In this document: piece by piece, positions 25,305 through 34,641 of the stretch
Layout: each line of letters begins with the position of its first letter
How positions within the stretch are numbered: the stretch's first letter is position 1
Assembly: GCA_002345205.1 (NCBI GenBank)
Contig: DDVI01000129.1
Coordinates: forward strand, 18,571-69,640
Source: Bdellovibrionaceae bacterium UBA2316
GTDB lineage: Bacteria > Bdellovibrionota > Bdellovibrionia > Bdellovibrionales > Bdellovibrionaceae
Length of the DNA: 51,070 nt
Direction of reading: 5' to 3'
Notes under the pieces: generated by a model
Told to the model about the DNA's origin: nothing
Database searches by the model: none
What the model saw: the letters and a program-made list of their open reading frames with translations, nothing else
Made by a program: the position numbers and the translations under genes

Positions 25305-25333
25305 TTTACAAAAAGTTGAGCCAGCGATAACTA
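25305..25333 (+). promoter_or_regulatory. Promoter of the M28 peptidase gene
   Basis: TTTACA (25305-25310), 17 bases, TAACTA (25328-25333), then 7 bases to the ATG at 25341. No Shine-Dalgarno is present, so the message would be leaderless. TATGAT at 25332-25337 is an alternative -10 but is too close to the ATG. Confidence 0.45.
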
Positions 25334-25340
25334 TGATCCT

Positions 25341-26612
25341 ATGCAAAGCCTAATACTATTAGCTATGACTGTGTGTCTAAGCCTTTCAGCAATCGCGGGC
25401 ATAAAAGAAGACATTACATTTTTAGCCTCTGATAAAATGAATGGGCGCGTATCAGGTTCCCCAGAAAACAAAGAAGTGCAAACGTGGCTAATCGAACGCC
25501 TGACAGCGCTGAAGGTTCGCCCCGCTGGCGATCAAAGTAAGAAATCTTTTAGCTATCCATTTGAAAATAGTTACGACTTTCGAGCTAATCAAAAAATACG
25601 TGGAACTAATATTATTGGTATTCTCTATCCCCAAAATACTTGGACAATTGACAACCCGAAAGTCATCATGGGTGCCCACTTTGATCATGTATCTAAGTGC
25701 TGGAAGAAGTTTGATGATGCCGATGAAATCTGCAATGGTGCTGCTGATAACGCCGCTGCCGTTGCCGTGGTTCTGGCAGCAGCGCAAACATTGGCTAGCG
25801 ATATTCAAGCCCCTGTCGCGTTAGCATTTTGGGATGGGGAAGAAAGTGGCTTGCTAGGCTCAGACGCCTTTCTTCAAAGTCCAAGTTTTAATCTGAACCA
25901 AGTTGTGGCCTACATCAATTTAGATATTATCGGTTTAAATTTAGCTGCGGGATTAGAAAGTCATCACATGATCATCGGTAGCGAGACCGGTGGAAGCAAA
26001 CTAGAAACGTTAGTTCAAAACGTTACCGCAACTGAAACAAAAATTAAATATAATCAGCTCAGCTATGCATTTGGGCATGGTCGAAGTGATATGACCTCAT
26101 TCATGCGCCACAATTTTGAAATACCACTCCTGTTTTTCTCTGATGGTGACGGACCCGTTTACCACTCATCATCTGACGATGTGACAAAAATCAACTTTGA
26201 AAAAGTAGACTCGATCACGCGCGTAATTAGTAAACTAACATCGCAATTAACTCGCTTGAACAACACGGAGCTCAAATTTCAAAAACCGACTGTTCATATC
26301 GATAAGGGTACTTTTTTTCAGAACGTACTAACTAAAATTTTTGGGAAAGATCACCTACTTAAAGCCGGGTTTCCCATTCCTAAATTTTCCGATGTAGATA
26401 CTGTGATTAAAATTTACGATATCACACTAGAAAATGCCGAGAAGAACCAACTAACACCCGAAGAAGTGGTAAAGCTTAAAAAGCTACATAATGATCTCAA
26501 AAAAATTCAGGCCGCGGGCGAGAAAAAGTTTTCAGCATTAGACTACTATAAGGCGTTACAAGCCGGTGGAACACTGACGTTAACTCTAAGAAATTTGAAA
26601 TTTATTCCTTAA
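25341..26612 (+). CDS. M28-family zinc aminopeptidase, exported
   Basis: A 423-residue exported metallopeptidase. Signal peptide to about residue 19. Two-zinc site motifs: GAHFDH (His113, Asp115), GAADNAA (Asp136 bridging), DGEESGLLGS (catalytic Glu167, ligand Glu168), INLDIIG (Asp195) and PVYHSSSDD (His). This matches the M28 aminopeptidase pattern. The C-terminal 110 residues are a charged helical extension not seen in minimal members. It would remove N-terminal residues from peptides outside the cytoplasm. The 3' end overlaps ribD's by four bases. Confidence 0.88.
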   Translation: MQSLILLAMTVCLSLSAIAGIKEDITFLASDKMNGRVSGSPENKEVQTWLIERLTALKVRPAGDQSKKSFSYPFENSYDFRANQKIRGTNIIGILYPQNTWTIDNPKVIMGAHFDHVSKCWKKFDDADEICNGAADNAAAVAVVLAAAQTLASDIQAPVALAFWDGEESGLLGSDAFLQSPSFNLNQVVAYINLDIIGLNLAAGLESHHMIIGSETGGSKLETLVQNVTATETKIKYNQLSYAFGHGRSDMTSFMRHNFEIPLLFFSDGDGPVYHSSSDDVTKINFEKVDSITRVISKLTSQLTRLNNTELKFQKPTVHIDKGTFFQNVLTKIFGKDHLLKAGFPIPKFSDVDTVIKIYDITLENAEKNQLTPEEVVKLKKLHNDLKKIQAAGEKKFSALDYYKALQAGGTLTLTLRNLKFIP

Positions 26613-27877
26613 ATATTTTTCAAACCAGTAAATAAAACATCATCGCCGATTTCTAGTTTCTCGACTGACCGTAAATTCAATCTTTGAGTCATCGACGAAA
26701 TAGAAAATTGATCGGAATAACTTAAGCCATCACCCATAATAACAGGCGCGACAAACGCATAAACGCGATCGAACGCGGCCTGATTTAGATACTGACTTAA
26801 TGTAGTTGGGCCTCCCTCAACTAATATCGATTTCATTCCGCGCTCAAAACAGAATTTATGTATTTCTTCTAGTGGAAAAAATCCAGCTTCGTTCTTATGT
26901 AAAAACAAAACATTCTTGAATGATCCAGGAGGGTTGACAGTCAAATTGAACGCAATCGATGTTTCTGACGAATTAGTATCCACTACAAAAAAAACATTTT
27001 CTTTTTTGTGATATTTAGAAAACGCCAACCTATCGTAGCTTTTAAAAACAGTGGCATCAGGATCAATAATTAAAAGTTTACGTTCTAAATCAAAACCTTC
27101 GAGACGAATATTCAACTTAGGATTGTCTTGATGAACTGTCCCCGCCCCGACGATTAACACATCGTAAACACTTCGTAGATAATGGGCATAATTTCTGGAC
27201 TGAGCATTTGTGATCCACTGACTTTCGTAGTTCTTTAGCGCCATCTTGCCATCTAATGATTGCGCCCATTTTAAAGCGACAAACGGTTTGCTGTATCGGA
27301 AATTTTTTAGAAAATTTTCAGCCAAAATTTCTAGCTGAGATGAAATAAATTCTTTTTCTTTGGCACTCATCATCGGAGTCAATTTTCCTTCAGACGAATC
27401 TTTAAATTCCGAATACAAAATGGCTTCTTTGCCGGCACCCTTGATTATCTGCGCGCCTTTTCCTGAAACTAAATGAAAGGGATCTACCAAGCCATAAACG
27501 ACGCGTTTTACCGGCAGATCTTTGATGTATAAGGCACACGAACCCGTTTTTCCCACATGGGCGCAGGGCTCCAGTGTTACTACAACCGTAGCGTCTTGAA
27601 GTTTTTCACGGTCTAATTTTTTGAGTGCGTTGATTTCAGCATGGGCGCTGCCGTAAACTTCGTGATGACCTTTAGACAGAAAATTTCCATGACTATCTAA
27701 AACAACACAGCCAACAAGTGGGTTAGGCGAAACACGTTGCGCGCCACCGTAGGCTTCATAAATAGCAATGGCCATCGCTTGAGAGATATTAATTTTTTTT
27801 GGACCCACAGCTACTTCAGTCAGTAGCTGCTTTAACCCGAATTCAGAAAATAATTTCTGACTGCGAATATCCATCAT
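26609..27877 (-). CDS. ribD: Riboflavin biosynthesis deaminase/reductase
   Basis: A 422-residue bifunctional RibD: an N-terminal zinc deaminase and a C-terminal NADPH reductase that together convert the GTP cyclohydrolase II product into 5-amino-6-ribitylaminouracil phosphate. Zinc site: His79-Ala-Glu81 and Cys105 (EPCAHVGKTGSC) with Cys114. Reductase motifs: SLDGKMA, IVGAGTVHQDNPKLN and VEGGPTTLSQ. About 30 extra residues precede the usual N terminus. It starts immediately after hmgA with no ribosome site of its own, implying coupling. No other riboflavin gene is nearby and no FMN riboswitch is visible. Confidence 0.93.
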   Translation of the reverse strand: MMDIRSQKLFSEFGLKQLLTEVAVGPKKINISQAMAIAIYEAYGGAQRVSPNPLVGCVVLDSHGNFLSKGHHEVYGSAHAEINALKKLDREKLQDATVVVTLEPCAHVGKTGSCALYIKDLPVKRVVYGLVDPFHLVSGKGAQIIKGAGKEAILYSEFKDSSEGKLTPMMSAKEKEFISSQLEILAENFLKNFRYSKPFVALKWAQSLDGKMALKNYESQWITNAQSRNYAHYLRSVYDVLIVGAGTVHQDNPKLNIRLEGFDLERKLLIIDPDATVFKSYDRLAFSKYHKKENVFFVVDTNSSETSIAFNLTVNPPGSFKNVLFLHKNEAGFFPLEEIHKFCFERGMKSILVEGGPTTLSQYLNQAAFDRVYAFVAPVIMGDGLSYSDQFSISSMTQRLNLRSVEKLEIGDDVLFTGLKNI

Positions 27878-28990
27878 TTATTTAGACATCCAGCTCTTCC
27901 AGTAGTCTTTTAATTCAACATTTTCTAGAGACGAATCTATTTCCAAATTTTGGCGCGTATCGATCATAACGGCGACTTCATCGGTATGCGTTTTTGTTCC
28001 TGCATTCTTCACGGCTTTAGGATGTGGTCCGTGAGGGAAGCCTGCGGGATGCATCGACAACATACCTGCATGCAAATTATCACGGCTAAAGAAATTTCCG
28101 TCGTGATAGAATAGCACTTCGTCATAATCGATATTTTGATGATAGAACGGAACTTTCAATGCATCTGGATCGCTCTCTAACGGACGCGGTAGAAACGTAC
28201 ACACCACAAAACCACTAGCAACAAACGTTGTATGAGCACTTGGCGGTAAATGCACACGCGCAGACAACATCGGCATCATGTCTTTGATATGTAAAGTTAC
28301 TGGAAAAAAATCACCTTTCCAGCTTGTCGTGTCGTAAATGCATGAGTCATATCCAAAACGAGTCATTTGATACTGACGTTTTGCATGGACTTCCGTTACA
28401 TCAATACCTTCTGCTTTTTTGAAATGATGAAGTTCATCTAAATTTGGTTTTCCAAAAGCCGCTGGATCATAGAACGCATTTTTTCCGACCATTCCACGAT
28501 CCGGCTCACGATAAGAACTTGTTTTAGACTCAATCACTAACAATTCCGTGTCTGATTTAGCCGCAAAAGTATGAGTGCAACACTTAGGCATTAAAATGTA
28601 CTGACCAGGATTATAGTGAAGCAATCCGTATTCAGTTAACACCGTACCTTCACCTTTGTGCGTAAAGTACAATGTATCACCATCTGCGTTTCTAAATGCC
28701 TTTAACGTTTCACCCGCTGTTTTGGCCGGAATGAATGTCATATAAAGACCGACATCGCTATTATGGAACATACGCATCCACTGATAAGAAGGCTTTTTCA
28801 TTTCAACAAGATCGTACAGATGAGGCTTCAAGTTTCCTTCAATAGAATTCCATCGTGTACTCGGATGCGGCTTAATCAAATGTGAAACCGGACCGAAAAA
28901 ACCACTGCGGCCCTGTTCTTCTTCAAATTGTCCTTGAGGAATTCCCTTATGACCTTGCGTAATGTTTTTACCTTGTGAATATTGATGCAT
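27878..28990 (-). CDS. hmgA: Homogentisate 1,2-dioxygenase
   Basis: A 370-residue iron dioxygenase that opens the homogentisate ring to maleylacetoacetate. HGPHP near 320, preceded six residues earlier by His314 (SMHPAGFPHGPH), matches the C-terminal iron/substrate site; His284 and Glu291 (YHQNIDYDEV) are the likely other ligands. NPGQYILMPKCCTH and the paired cupin folds agree. At 370 residues it is shorter than the human or Pseudomonas type (about 440), like a bacterial subgroup. I start at the ATG at 28990 (GAGG upstream, one base after the hppD stop); the longer frame overlaps hppD. No maleylacetoacetate isomerase or fumarylacetoacetase gene follows. Confidence 0.9.
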   Translation of the reverse strand: MHQYSQGKNITQGHKGIPQGQFEEEQGRSGFFGPVSHLIKPHPSTRWNSIEGNLKPHLYDLVEMKKPSYQWMRMFHNSDVGLYMTFIPAKTAGETLKAFRNADGDTLYFTHKGEGTVLTEYGLLHYNPGQYILMPKCCTHTFAAKSDTELLVIESKTSSYREPDRGMVGKNAFYDPAAFGKPNLDELHHFKKAEGIDVTEVHAKRQYQMTRFGYDSCIYDTTSWKGDFFPVTLHIKDMMPMLSARVHLPPSAHTTFVASGFVVCTFLPRPLESDPDALKVPFYHQNIDYDEVLFYHDGNFFSRDNLHAGMLSMHPAGFPHGPHPKAVKNAGTKTHTDEVAVMIDTRQNLEIDSSLENVELKDYWKSWMSK

Positions 28991-28991
28991 A

Positions 28992-30041
28992 CTATAGGTA
29001 TCCTCTTTCCGCTTGATCACGCTCGATCGCATCGAACAATGCCTGGAAATTTCCATCGCCAAATCCGTGATGATTTTCACGTTGAATAATTTCAAAGAAT
29101 ATTGGACCGATCATATTTTTAGTAAAAATTTGTAAAAGGTATCCGTCATGATCACCGTCCGCGAGAATAGCATTTTTTTCTAATTCATCCACGGCTTCGA
29201 CAACGTTTGGTAAACGATCCTTCAACATTTGATAATATGTTTTAGGGGGCGGCGTTAAAAATTCGATATCTTTCTGCTTAATCTCTGTTAACGAATTAAT
29301 AATATTATTTGTCGTTAAAGCGATATGCTGAATGCCCGACCCTTTATATTCATCAAGGTACTCTTGGATTTGAGATTTAGTGCCTGTCGGCTCGTTGATT
29401 GGAATCGAGAAAGTTCCGCACGGTGAACGCATTACTTTAGAAATTAAACCTGTTGATTTACCTCTGATATCGAAATAGCGAGCTTCACGGAAACCAAAAA
29501 TGTTCGTATAGAAGTCACACCATTTTTGCATTTCGCCTTTAGGTACGTTGTTTGTGAAATGATCAACGATTTGTAAACCGCTACCTTTTGGCTGTTGTAG
29601 TTCACCTTTGATCCCAAATGCAGTTTCGTAGAATTGTACAGCCGAATTTTTATCAACGAAATAAACCAATGAATCGCCAATCCCATAAACCGCAGGAAAC
29701 TCACCCAATGTTTTCAAGCCACTCTTAGTATCAAATGCCTTAGCTCCGCGAGCGACCGCAATTTTGAACGCATGGTTCGCGTCTTGAACCATGAATCCTG
29801 TTGACGAAACCGCAGGTCCATGACGCTCAGTGAAATTTTGCGCAAACGTTCCTTTTTCATTATTTAAAATAAATCTAATTTTACCTTGCTGATAGAGGAA
29901 AATTTGTTGTTGGCCAGATTGCGCCGTTTTTGAAAAACTTAGCTTCGTAAACAACTTTGGAAAATCGAAAGCGTGCGGACCAGAAAATTCAACAAATTCT
30001 ACACCTAATATACCTAACGGATTGGTATCTTGACTCGACAT
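28992..30041 (-). CDS. hppD: 4-hydroxyphenylpyruvate dioxygenase
   Basis: A 349-residue enzyme of the vicinal-oxygen-chelate fold that turns 4-hydroxyphenylpyruvate into homogentisate. The iron triad is intact: His161 (QIVDHFTNNV), His239 (GIQHIAL) and Glu317 (FFEIIQR). The C-terminal gate helix with NHHGFGDGNFQALFDAIE is typical. AAGGAG lies 6 bases before the ATG. It is the first gene of an operon with hmgA and ribD. Tyrosine aminotransferase is not in the window. Besides catabolism, homogentisate can polymerise to pyomelanin when hmgA is low. Confidence 0.95.
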   Translation of the reverse strand: MSSQDTNPLGILGVEFVEFSGPHAFDFPKLFTKLSFSKTAQSGQQQIFLYQQGKIRFILNNEKGTFAQNFTERHGPAVSSTGFMVQDANHAFKIAVARGAKAFDTKSGLKTLGEFPAVYGIGDSLVYFVDKNSAVQFYETAFGIKGELQQPKGSGLQIVDHFTNNVPKGEMQKWCDFYTNIFGFREARYFDIRGKSTGLISKVMRSPCGTFSIPINEPTGTKSQIQEYLDEYKGSGIQHIALTTNNIINSLTEIKQKDIEFLTPPPKTYYQMLKDRLPNVVEAVDELEKNAILADGDHDGYLLQIFTKNMIGPIFFEIIQRENHHGFGDGNFQALFDAIERDQAERGYL

Positions 30042-30099
30042 ATATGGCTCCTTGTGGAACCAAATTAGGCGCCCAGCTTACAAAGTTCAAGCAAAAACT

Positions 30100-31347
30100 C
30101 TAAGGAAAATAATCGATTTCGCCACCGTAAAATCGAATGACTTCAGGATCGGCTTTGATGGATTTGGACGACCATTTTATAATATTTAAACCATTCGCAT
30201 CCCTTAGGCGGCTTAGCGCCACGTAGGCCTGTCCCGGCTCCCACAACTGCGACAAATCGCACCAAATTTTATCTAGCGTAGCACCTTGGCTTTTATGAAT
30301 AGTGGTAGCGTAACCCAAATTGAGCGGAAACTGTGATGCCGACATAATAACTTCGCCTTCCGCATTCAGTAAATCGAACGATACTTTGTCGACCGTAACT
30401 TCCCGCCCCGTGCGTTTTTCAACTATAATCTTGCCGTCTTCGATTTGTTTAACGACCCCCTGAGTCCCATTAATCCAACGTTTTTGTGGATCATTTTGCG
30501 TAAAAATGACTTCGGCACCTATCTTTAAAGTTAGCTCAGCTGGTACAGGAAATGTGTCTTTCATTTTCACTATCTTGCCTTCATCACCCCAATACAATGT
30601 GGGGAAAACAAGAAGCTCGGATGGAATTTTATTAAGCTGCCTTAAATTGAACTGCTCGGATTGATTCCGGAATGGAAATAGACGAATTCCCGAGTCAGCC
30701 TCATCGTGAGTTCTGACTTTGCTATTTAGAAATTCGTATACGTGCTCGGTGACGCGTCCTTCGCGAATATCATTTAATACTCTGAGGTAATTATCATCAT
30801 GAGTCCGATGATTTGTTTTCAGAAATGCTTTTTGAAATTGAGCCCGTTCCCACACGGGATGCTTAAACCCCCAATTACGAGGTCCGATCTTATTGATCGG
30901 AGGCAACTGCGCGAAATCTCCGACCGCAATGACACGAAGACCACCGAATGGGTGTTCATTCTCCCGAGCCCAACGCGCGATTTGGTCCGCCAGATCAAGT
31001 ACATCGCCAGAGATCATAGAGACTTCGTCGATGACTATACCCTCTACTGCGGCAATCCGTTTCTTTAAGCGTTTATCTTTCTTGGCTTTTTCAAAAACCT
31101 TTTCCGGCCCACCTTCCATAATTCCCAATCCAAAAAAACTATGGAATGTTCGACCACCAACTAAAACGGCGGCGGCACCCGTCGAAGCCAATACTGGAAA
31201 CTCATTTTTACTAAACTCTTTTAAAAACTTTTTGATTAAAAAACTTTTACCTGAACCAGCGGCACCCGTTAGGAAAACATTTTCGCCAGATAGTAATAAA
31301 TGAAAGGCTTCAAGTTGATCGCCGTAAAGCTCTACGTCTGCAAGCAT
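30100..31347 (-). CDS. PIF1-like SF1 DNA helicase
   Basis: A 415-residue helicase of the PIF1/RecD-like SF1B group. Walker A GAAGSGKS at 28-35, Walker B VIDEVSM, motif III VGDFAQLPP, and C-terminal motifs GYATTIHKSQGATLDK and YVALSRLRD are all there in order. PIF1 helicases unwind 5' to 3' and act on G-quadruplexes and stalled forks. There are no extra nuclease or fusion domains. A weak promoter-like pair (TTGAGC, 18 bases, GATACT) ends about 7 bases before the ATG, and no Shine-Dalgarno is present. It is divergent from the HAD nucleotidase gene. Confidence 0.9.
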   Translation of the reverse strand: MLADVELYGDQLEAFHLLLSGENVFLTGAAGSGKSFLIKKFLKEFSKNEFPVLASTGAAAVLVGGRTFHSFFGLGIMEGGPEKVFEKAKKDKRLKKRIAAVEGIVIDEVSMISGDVLDLADQIARWARENEHPFGGLRVIAVGDFAQLPPINKIGPRNWGFKHPVWERAQFQKAFLKTNHRTHDDNYLRVLNDIREGRVTEHVYEFLNSKVRTHDEADSGIRLFPFRNQSEQFNLRQLNKIPSELLVFPTLYWGDEGKIVKMKDTFPVPAELTLKIGAEVIFTQNDPQKRWINGTQGVVKQIEDGKIIVEKRTGREVTVDKVSFDLLNAEGEVIMSASQFPLNLGYATTIHKSQGATLDKIWCDLSQLWEPGQAYVALSRLRDANGLNIIKWSSKSIKADPEVIRFYGGEIDYFP

Positions 31348-31454
31348 TAATGAAGTATCTCATAAGTCACACTGGGAGCTCAATGGGTTTATTTGTATTG
31401 CCTTTAGAGTATCTTATCTATAGAGTCATACGACTGACCATTGAGAGGAACAGG

Positions 31455-32828
31455 ATGAACTCTAAAGTATTTGTAAACAGAACACTAAATCTTAAAAAAA
31501 TTAAATTTATTGGTCTAGACATGGACCACACATTAGTACGCTACAATATTGAAAACTTCGAGCGACTTTCATATACAAAAATTATTGAAAAATTAGTAGG
31601 CAAAAGAAACTACCCACAAACACTGAAAAACCTCGTGTTTGATTATAACTTTGCTATTCGTGGTTTAGTTATCGATCGTCAAAAAGGGAATTTATTAAAA
31701 TTAAATCGTTACACGGCCATTCGCGCCTCTTATCATGGACAAAAACCAATCGATTTTAAAACTCACCAAAAATTGTATCGCAGTACTTATATTGATTTAA
31801 GCAACCCTGCCTATATGACGGTTGATACTTTCTTTTCGATTTCATTAGCGGTACTTTTCGGGCAGCTTGTTGACCTCAAAGATAATGACAAAGCCAATAC
31901 TTACCCGGAGTATTCGCAAATGGCGGACGATGTATTAGCCTCACTTGACGAAGCTCATCGCGACGGCTCTCTAAAAGATGAAGTTAAAAAAAATCTAGAT
32001 AAGTATATTATCAAAGATCCAACTACAGTGGCACGCTTAGAAACGTTTAAAAAACACGGTAAAAAAATCTTTGTTTTAACGAACTCAGATTTTAACTACA
32101 CTAAATTGCTAATGGACTATGCGATTAATCCGTTTTTGAAAGAACACAAGAGCTGGGTTGATTTATTCGAAATCGTAGTTACGTTTGCTCACAAACCTAG
32201 ATTCTTCTATGAAAAGCAGAACTTCCTAAAAGTAGATGAAAAAACAGGTACGATGACTAACATGGATGAACCATTGAAACACGGTATCTATCAAGGTGGT
32301 AACGCGTTCAAATTCACTGAAGATTTCAATCTAGATGGCGACGAGATTTTGTACATCGGCGACCATATCTACGGTGATATTTTGAGATTGAAAAAAGACT
32401 GTAACTGGAGAACGGCTATGGTTCTTGAAGAGCTTCAATTTGAACTTGAAAACAATATGAAAGCCGAACCAACCGTAGAAGAAATTGAAAAACTAATGGC
32501 TAAAAAAGAGCCCATGGAAGATAGATTAACTCTACTGATGACAGAACGAACTGAAAATCCAAATATCGACGAAAAAGAAATCGAAGAGCTACAAAACGTG
32601 ATTTCTGGAATCGATGCCCAGATTTCCCAGCTGATTAAACGTCAACAGTCTTTGTATAACCCTCAATGGGGACAATTGATGAGAGCGGGTAATGAAGAAA
32701 GCTATTTAGCTTATCAAGTTGAACGTTATGCCTGTGTTTACATGTCAAAACTGTCTGACTTGTTAGCATTGTCACCACGAACATACTTTCGTGCACCAAG
32801 ACGACCTCTATCACACGAAAGAATCTAA
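31455..32828 (+). CDS. HAD-family 5'-nucleotidase (cN-II-like)
   Basis: A 457-residue phosphatase resembling eukaryotic cytosolic purine 5'-nucleotidase (HAD-IG family). Motif I is GLDMDHTLVRY (Asp22, Asp24), motif II VLTNSDFNYT (about 212), and the metal motif GDHIYGDIL (about 306) is diagnostic for the group. These enzymes hydrolyse IMP and GMP. The start at 31455 has AGAGG 6 bases upstream; the frame is open to 31350 without support. An acidic coiled segment lies at about 350-400. It runs into the barrel-protein gene 5 bases on, so both are probably one transcript. Confidence 0.87.
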   Translation: MNSKVFVNRTLNLKKIKFIGLDMDHTLVRYNIENFERLSYTKIIEKLVGKRNYPQTLKNLVFDYNFAIRGLVIDRQKGNLLKLNRYTAIRASYHGQKPIDFKTHQKLYRSTYIDLSNPAYMTVDTFFSISLAVLFGQLVDLKDNDKANTYPEYSQMADDVLASLDEAHRDGSLKDEVKKNLDKYIIKDPTTVARLETFKKHGKKIFVLTNSDFNYTKLLMDYAINPFLKEHKSWVDLFEIVVTFAHKPRFFYEKQNFLKVDEKTGTMTNMDEPLKHGIYQGGNAFKFTEDFNLDGDEILYIGDHIYGDILRLKKDCNWRTAMVLEELQFELENNMKAEPTVEEIEKLMAKKEPMEDRLTLLMTERTENPNIDEKEIEELQNVISGIDAQISQLIKRQQSLYNPQWGQLMRAGNEESYLAYQVERYACVYMSKLSDLLALSPRTYFRAPRRPLSHERI

Positions 32829-32833
32829 CCCAC

Positions 32834-33856
32834 ATGCGATTGAGCAAGCTAAGTGTAGTAGGCGTTGCTTGTTTGATTTCGTTTTCGGCACTTGGCCAGT
32901 ATCGCTGGCAAGAGCCGCCTAAAGATACCCTAGGTATCCGTCTCGGAATTTTGTCACCCGTTCTATTTGCAGACATCAAAGATAACAAAGAAACTGGGGC
33001 CGGCACTCCGGTAAAATATGGGCCAAACTCTAACTCAAGAACGGCGCTTACGTTGTTCTATAGTCATTTTGCGCTCACGGGCAGCGTTTCTAATCCTTTA
33101 ACCGAAGAGGATAAAGAAAATAAAGGACCATCTAAAGTCGATGATTACCAATTTCGTTTTTACTATAAATACGGGACTTGGGATTTCTTTTATCAAAACT
33201 ATCAAGGCTACTACATTGAAAACTCTGGCCAAGTTGATCCCGCATTTTCTGGAGTTAAAAAGATTCAACGCCCCGATATCAAGACATCACACACGGGTGT
33301 TCAGTATTTTTATATTCCCAATGCCGAACACTATTCACTCGGCGGAACATTTGATCAGAATATTCGTCAGATTGAATCTGGCGGCAGCATTTATTTTTCA
33401 GGCTATGTCGGCGCACACTCGGTAAAAGCCGACAGCCCGCTGGTTCCCGCTAATCTGGCTTCTGGATATGGTTCGTTTGCGAATTTTAAAGAAGGACATT
33501 TTCAGAATATTCGCGCTGGGATAGGTTACGGGCACACCTTTGTAATTTACAAATTTTATCTTGGCTTCGTATTTGGTATTTCCCACGGCTTACAACATCA
33601 AAAATTTGATTTAATTTCTGAAAAATTTGATCGCTGGGTAGCCGCTACTGGAGCTAATTTAAAAGCTGGATTGGGTTATAATGGCGAAAAATTTTATAGC
33701 GGCTTTCAGTATGTAATGGATAATACCTCTATTGGATTTAATGAATACAGTATTGGGCTTACCAGTGGCGAATATAGAATATTTACCGGAACCAGATTTG
33801 ATGGGATATCTATTCCCCCCGTCAATGCTTTAGGTGAATGGCTATACGGCGAATAA
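32834..33856 (+). CDS. Exported barrel-like protein, DUF4421-type
   Basis: A 340-residue protein with a signal peptide (residues 1-21, SALGQ) and a mature part of alternating aromatic/polar strands. YGPNSNSRTALTLFYSHF and YQNYQGYY resemble the DUF4421 family of presumed outer-membrane proteins, best known in Bacteroidetes; this assignment is from memory of the pattern. The C terminus is WLYGE, not a Phe. No function is known for the family. The gene lies 5 bases after the nucleotidase. Confidence 0.68.
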   Translation: MRLSKLSVVGVACLISFSALGQYRWQEPPKDTLGIRLGILSPVLFADIKDNKETGAGTPVKYGPNSNSRTALTLFYSHFALTGSVSNPLTEEDKENKGPSKVDDYQFRFYYKYGTWDFFYQNYQGYYIENSGQVDPAFSGVKKIQRPDIKTSHTGVQYFYIPNAEHYSLGGTFDQNIRQIESGGSIYFSGYVGAHSVKADSPLVPANLASGYGSFANFKEGHFQNIRAGIGYGHTFVIYKFYLGFVFGISHGLQHQKFDLISEKFDRWVAATGANLKAGLGYNGEKFYSGFQYVMDNTSIGFNEYSIGLTSGEYRIFTGTRFDGISIPPVNALGEWLYGE

Positions 33857-33992
33857 AATCCGGCTCACACTGTCTACATTTTTGACAAACAAGAAACTAC
33901 TTCAAGCCGAAAAAATAAATATGGAGAACTTTTATCACGTAGGGCATAACAGTTTTCGTTGTTCGTAAGAATGACACATTTTTCCCCCTCTT

Positions 33993-34020
33993 GCCTCTTT
34001 GAAAAAAGGGGCTTTTTTTT
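33993..34020 (+). terminator. Intrinsic terminator with GAAA loop
   Basis: GCCTCTTT (33993-34000), tetraloop GAAA, AAAGGGGC (34005-34012), then eight T (34013-34020). A strong plus-strand terminator 137 bases after the barrel-protein stop. Confidence 0.85.
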
Positions 34021-34030
34021 GCCCAAGATC

Positions 34031-34036
34031 TATAAT
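34031..34036 (+). promoter_or_regulatory. Consensus -10 element TATAAT
   Basis: A perfect TATAAT 11 bases before the ATG at 34048 and just after the terminator. The -35 position falls in the terminator stem and has no match, so recognition would rest on the -10. No Shine-Dalgarno follows, again suggesting a near-leaderless message. Confidence 0.5.
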
Positions 34037-34047
34037 AGATTTTTAAT

Positions 34048-34641
34048 ATGACCAATCCACATTCGCGCGTATTCCAGAAACTATCCAAGAAATATAATAC
34101 GCCTGAAAAAGTTCAGAAATATATATCGTCATTAAAGTACAACAAGAAGCCAACTATGCGTTCAGCCCTTTCGACATGGCGGCACAAAGAGGCTCATTGC
34201 ATGGAAGGCGCATTCTTAGCTGCCGCCATCTTGGAACCCTTGGGATATCCGCCTTTGATTTTAAGTTTTGAAAGCATTGATCTGCTTGAACACGTTATTT
34301 TCATTTATAAGAAGAAAAATCTTTGGGGGGCGATCGGTTGTTCGCGTGATCAAGGACTTAAAGGGCGCAAGCCCGTTTTTAAAACAATTCGCGCACTGAC
34401 TTTAAGTTACTTTGAGCCCTACATTGATAAAACAGGGCTAATTACAGCTTATCAGCAAGCGAACTTGGATGAAACCACAAGTGATTGGCGGTATTCCAAA
34501 CGAAATGTATGGAAATCTGAAAATTATCTACTTAATCTGCCGCACATAAGACTTAAAAGTTCAAAAAAACGAAGTCGGCAGATTAGGGATCGCTATTTAA
34601 AAAATGGTCCAATGAAACCTAAACCATTCTGGGTTTATTGA
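34048..34641 (+). CDS. Possible transglutaminase/papain-like fold protein
   Basis: A 197-residue soluble basic protein. The segment HKEAHCMEGAFLAAAILEPLGYPP (around 47-69) and, 31 residues after Cys51, EHVIFIYKKKNLWGAIGCS (around 81-99) give a Cys-His pair in the arrangement of transglutaminase-like folds: Cys at a helix start, His before a strand, then an Asp/Asn that is not certain here. It may be a protease, amidase or an inactive binder. No neighbour suggests a substrate. Its 3' end overlaps the convergent membrane-protein gene by seven bases. Confidence 0.6.
   Translation: MTNPHSRVFQKLSKKYNTPEKVQKYISSLKYNKKPTMRSALSTWRHKEAHCMEGAFLAAAILEPLGYPPLILSFESIDLLEHVIFIYKKKNLWGAIGCSRDQGLKGRKPVFKTIRALTLSYFEPYIDKTGLITAYQQANLDETTSDWRYSKRNVWKSENYLLNLPHIRLKSSKKRSRQIRDRYLKNGPMKPKPFWVY

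Noticed and set aside
30893..31303. 136-codon plus-strand frame opposite the PIF1-like helicase gene
   Set aside because: It is the complement of a helicase with all motifs intact; its translation is Pro/Arg/Ser-rich shadow sequence.
33921..33968. 15-codon ORF between the barrel-protein stop and the terminator
   Set aside because: No ribosome site and no recognisable composition; the region is more simply the 3' UTR, although a small RNA ending at the terminator cannot be excluded.
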